Origin: an uncultured Candidatus Saccharibacteria bacterium
GTDB lineage: Bacteria; Patescibacteriota; Saccharimonadia; Saccharimonadales; Saccharimonadaceae
Reading direction: 5' to 3'
NCBI GenBank assembly: GCA_938042055.1
Contig: CALIRX010000027.1
Location: forward strand, 1-6,292
DNA: 6,292 bases
Under the pieces are notes generated by a model. It saw nothing but the letters and a program-made list of their open reading frames with translations, was not told where the DNA came from and did not search any database. The translations under genes were made by a program, and so were the position numbers. Shown one piece after another: positions 4,805-6,292 of the stretch; the stretch's first letter is position 1; each line of letters opens with the position of its first letter.

Positions 4805-5469
4805 GATTCAATCCTATAACCGAAGCCGCGCACGGTTTTTATCAATTGCTTTTTGAACGGTTTGTCGATTTTTTGGCGCAGATTTTTTATGTATGCCTCG
4901 ACATTATTCGGTAAAATATCAGCGTCAAAATCCCAAACGTGATCAATCAGCGTTTCTTTACTGAGAATCTGATTCGGATGCTGCATCAAATATTCCAGCA
5001 GCGCATATTCTTTGCTCGTGAGGTCGATAATTTTTCCTGCGCGAGTTACTGTATGTTGCTGCTTGTCAATTCTCAAATCGTCAATTTTCAAGATGTCTGG
5101 TTGCTGAATTGGTGGACGACGAAGCAAGGCTCGCACTCGCGCCAACAGCTCATCAATTGCAAAAGGCTTAGTCAAATAATCATCGGCTCCCACGTCCAGT
5201 CCGAGCGTTTTATCTTCGGTCGTACTCAGTGCCGTCAGAAACAGAATTGGCATATTTTTCCCGTTCTCGCGCAATTTTTTAACAATCTCCGTGCCTTCTA
5301 ATCCCGGCAACATTCGATCAACAATCAACAAATCATACGGCTGACTATCCGCCAAATTAAAGCCCTCTTCTCCGTCGTACGCCGCATCAACCGCGTATTT
5401 TTCGCGTTTCAAAGATTCGGTTATGACCCTCGCAATTTTTCGTTCGTCCTCAATGACTAGTAGTCGCAT
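4801..5469 (-). CDS. OmpR/PhoB-family response regulator
   Basis: This 222-aa DNA-binding regulator is phosphorylated by the kinase encoded just after it. The receiver domain (1-115) has the acidic pair E7/D8, phosphoacceptor D51 in DLLIVDRMLPG, T79 in LFLTA, and K101 in DDYLTKPF. The C-terminal winged helix (about 125-222) has LTSKEYALLEYLMQHPNQILSKETL, VEAYIKNLRQKID and a final TVRGFGYRIES. All key residues are present, so it should be functional. The start at ATG 5469 is fixed by the N-terminal MRLLVIEDE. A TATAAT lies 6 nt upstream with no ribosome site, so a leaderless transcript is expected. It shares a 63-bp intergenic region with the divergent ABC ATPase gene, which it likely controls along with itself. 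Confidence 0.94.
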   Translation of the reverse strand: MRLLVIEDERKIARVITESLKREKYAVDAAYDGEEGFNLADSQPYDLLIVDRMLPGLEGTEIVKKLRENGKNMPILFLTALSTTEDKTLGLDVGADDYLTKPFAIDELLARVRALLRRPPIQQPDILKIDDLRIDKQQHTVTRAGKIIDLTSKEYALLEYLMQHPNQILSKETLIDHVWDFDADILPNNVEAYIKNLRQKIDKPFKKQLIKTVRGFGYRIES

Positions 5470-5475
5470 ATTTAT

Positions 5476-5481
5476 ATTATA
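5476..5481 (-). promoter_or_regulatory. -10 box of the two-component operon, near-leaderless
   Basis: TATAAT reads on the minus strand from 5481 to 5476, followed by ATAAAT and the ATG at 5469. No good -35 is seen at 17-18 nt; the position falls at 5499-5505 and collides with the -10 of the divergent promoter. A weak -35 would fit dependence on an activator, perhaps the regulator itself. Confidence 0.65.
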
Positions 5482-5503
5482 TCTTTTTTCCTGCGCTAAG
5501 TGC

Positions 5504-5509
5504 TATAAT
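5504..5509 (+). promoter_or_regulatory. -10 box of the ABC transporter operon
   Basis: A perfect TATAAT stands 23 nt before the ATG at 5533. The predicted start near 5516 leaves a short leader carrying AAAGGAGG (5522-5529), a strong ribosome site only 3 nt from the ATG. The -35 zone (about 5481-5487) has no clear TTGACA and overlaps the -10 of the opposite promoter, so the two promoters probably cannot be fully occupied together. Confidence 0.65.
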
Positions 5510-5532
5510 TTTATTTAAAGAAAAGGAGGCGT

Positions 5533-6282
5533 ATGCCAGATAATAAAAAAATGGTTGAGATTCGTCATTTTAAGATGAGTTTCGGCGATAAAACTGTTAT
5601 TAAAGATCTGAGTTTCGACGTTTTTCGCGGCGAAGTTTTTGGTTTTTTGGGAAGCAATGGTTCGGGAAAAACTACGACGTTGCGCGCATTGTTGGGGCTA
5701 TATCAGCAGACCGCGGGCGATTTATTGATAAACGGCAAGCCATATTCGGTGGAAAGCCAGATTCGCCTCGGATACCTTCCTGAGGAGCGCGGTTTGTATA
5801 AAAAAGAAAAAGTCTTAGACGTGATGCTTTACTTTGGTCAATTGAAGGGCTTGAGTCGCAAAGAAGCTAAGGATTTTTCTCTGAAGTTTTTGGAGCGCGT
5901 CAATTTGAGCGATAAGGCTAATACGCAACTTGATAAATTATCTGGCGGACAGCAGCAGAAAATTCAGCTGGGCGTAACAATTATGGGCGATCCGGAACTG
6001 CTGATTATGGACGAGCCAGCCAAAGGTTTTGATCCGGTGAATCGCCGTTTGTTGATGAACATAATTGAGGAGCAACGAAAAGCTGGCGCGACAATTATTT
6101 ACGTTACACACCAGATGGAGGAAGTTGAAAGATTGTGCGATCGCTTGATTTTATTGAAGGACGGTCAAGCGGCGGCGTACGGCACATTGGAAGAAGTAAA
6201 AAGTCAATTTGGCGGCGCTTCAATGGACGACATTTTCGTCCAAGTTTACGGCGGCGAAGCGAAGGAGTTGAGCGATGAGTAA
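5533..6282 (+). CDS. ABC-2 exporter ATP-binding protein, NatA/YhaQ-like
   Basis: This 249-aa nucleotide-binding subunit of an ABC exporter energises an ABC-2 type permease. Motifs in order: Walker A GSNGSGKTT (40-48); a Q-loop region reading GYLPEERGLYKKEKV (80-94), the form typical of NatA/YhaQ-like ATPases; signature LSGGQ (136-140); Walker B LLIMDE with catalytic E161; D-loop GFDP (165-168); and H-loop H193 in VTHQ. The last ~40 residues form the short C-terminal extension common in this group. The substrate cannot be told; relatives export sodium, peptides or drugs. ATG 5533 is chosen for its adjacent GGAGG; the next ATG (5551) has no ribosome site. The following gene overlaps its end by 8 nt. 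Divergence from the two-component operon suggests induction by it. Confidence 0.93.
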   Translation: MPDNKKMVEIRHFKMSFGDKTVIKDLSFDVFRGEVFGFLGSNGSGKTTTLRALLGLYQQTAGDLLINGKPYSVESQIRLGYLPEERGLYKKEKVLDVMLYFGQLKGLSRKEAKDFSLKFLERVNLSDKANTQLDKLSGGQQQKIQLGVTIMGDPELLIMDEPAKGFDPVNRRLLMNIIEEQRKAGATIIYVTHQMEEVERLCDRLILLKDGQAAAYGTLEEVKSQFGGASMDDIFVQVYGGEAKELSDE

Positions 6283-6292
6283 AATGCATAAT
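6275..6292 (+). CDS. Start of the next gene, probably ABC-2 permease (partial)
   Basis: ATG 6275 opens a frame MSKMHN that runs off the window. It overlaps the last 8 nt of the ATPase gene, and GAAGGAG (6261-6267) sits 7 nt before it, a strong ribosome site. Position and coupling imply the membrane partner of the ABC ATPase, but only six codons are visible, so the product is inferred from context. Confidence 0.65.

Noticed and set aside
1..6292. CRISPR array or intact IS element
   Set aside because: No set of three or more regularly spaced repeats, and no transposase or integrase frame is present.

Overview
The window looks like chromosomal DNA from a small-genome, moderately AT-rich bacterium. 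The gene styles (Erm-type methyltransferase, short Gre factor, near-leaderless promoters, compact operons) suggest a Candidatus Saccharibacteria / Patescibacteria member. That assignment is an impression from protein style, not a proven placement. The code appears standard: TGA ends the response regulator, and start codons are ATG wherever a start can be decided.

Left part (1-1074): an Erm-family rRNA adenine N6-methyltransferase gene with a -10 box directly against its ATG, then a tRNA-Gln(TTG) gene with its own promoter and encoded CCA. A roughly 20-bp imperfect inverted repeat follows that starts inside the tRNA 3' end, then a second small hairpin.

Middle part (1075-3250): an accessory segment that looks like decayed defence DNA. 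It holds a plus-strand orphan resembling the N-terminal domain of McrB-like restriction ATPases, then, on the minus strand, a 221-aa DUF2268-like zinc protease, a 101-aa fragment resembling the C-terminal part of HNH/DUF1524 restriction nucleases, and an unrecognised 100-aa protein. A ~46-bp direct repeat occurs at both ends of the protease plus nuclease-fragment block. Next to the outer copy lies a 12-nt exact copy of the tRNA-Gln 3' end. Together these suggest an integrated or shuffled element at the tRNA gene, but no integrase is present in the window.

Right part (3250-6292): a regulated module. On the minus strand, a response regulator and a sensor kinase (overlapping ATGA) are followed by a Gre-like elongation factor with an altered acidic tip and a good intrinsic terminator. 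Divergently, an ABC-2/NatA-like exporter ATPase is followed by an overlapping permease gene cut off by the window end. The two promoters overlap back to back, so the two-component system probably controls itself and the transporter.

A recurring theme is that three unrelated genes (erm, the protease and the response regulator) have a TATAAT/TAAAAT box exactly 6 nt before the ATG, which predicts leaderless mRNAs. The ABC gene, the Gre gene and the McrB-like orphan have Shine-Dalgarno sequences.
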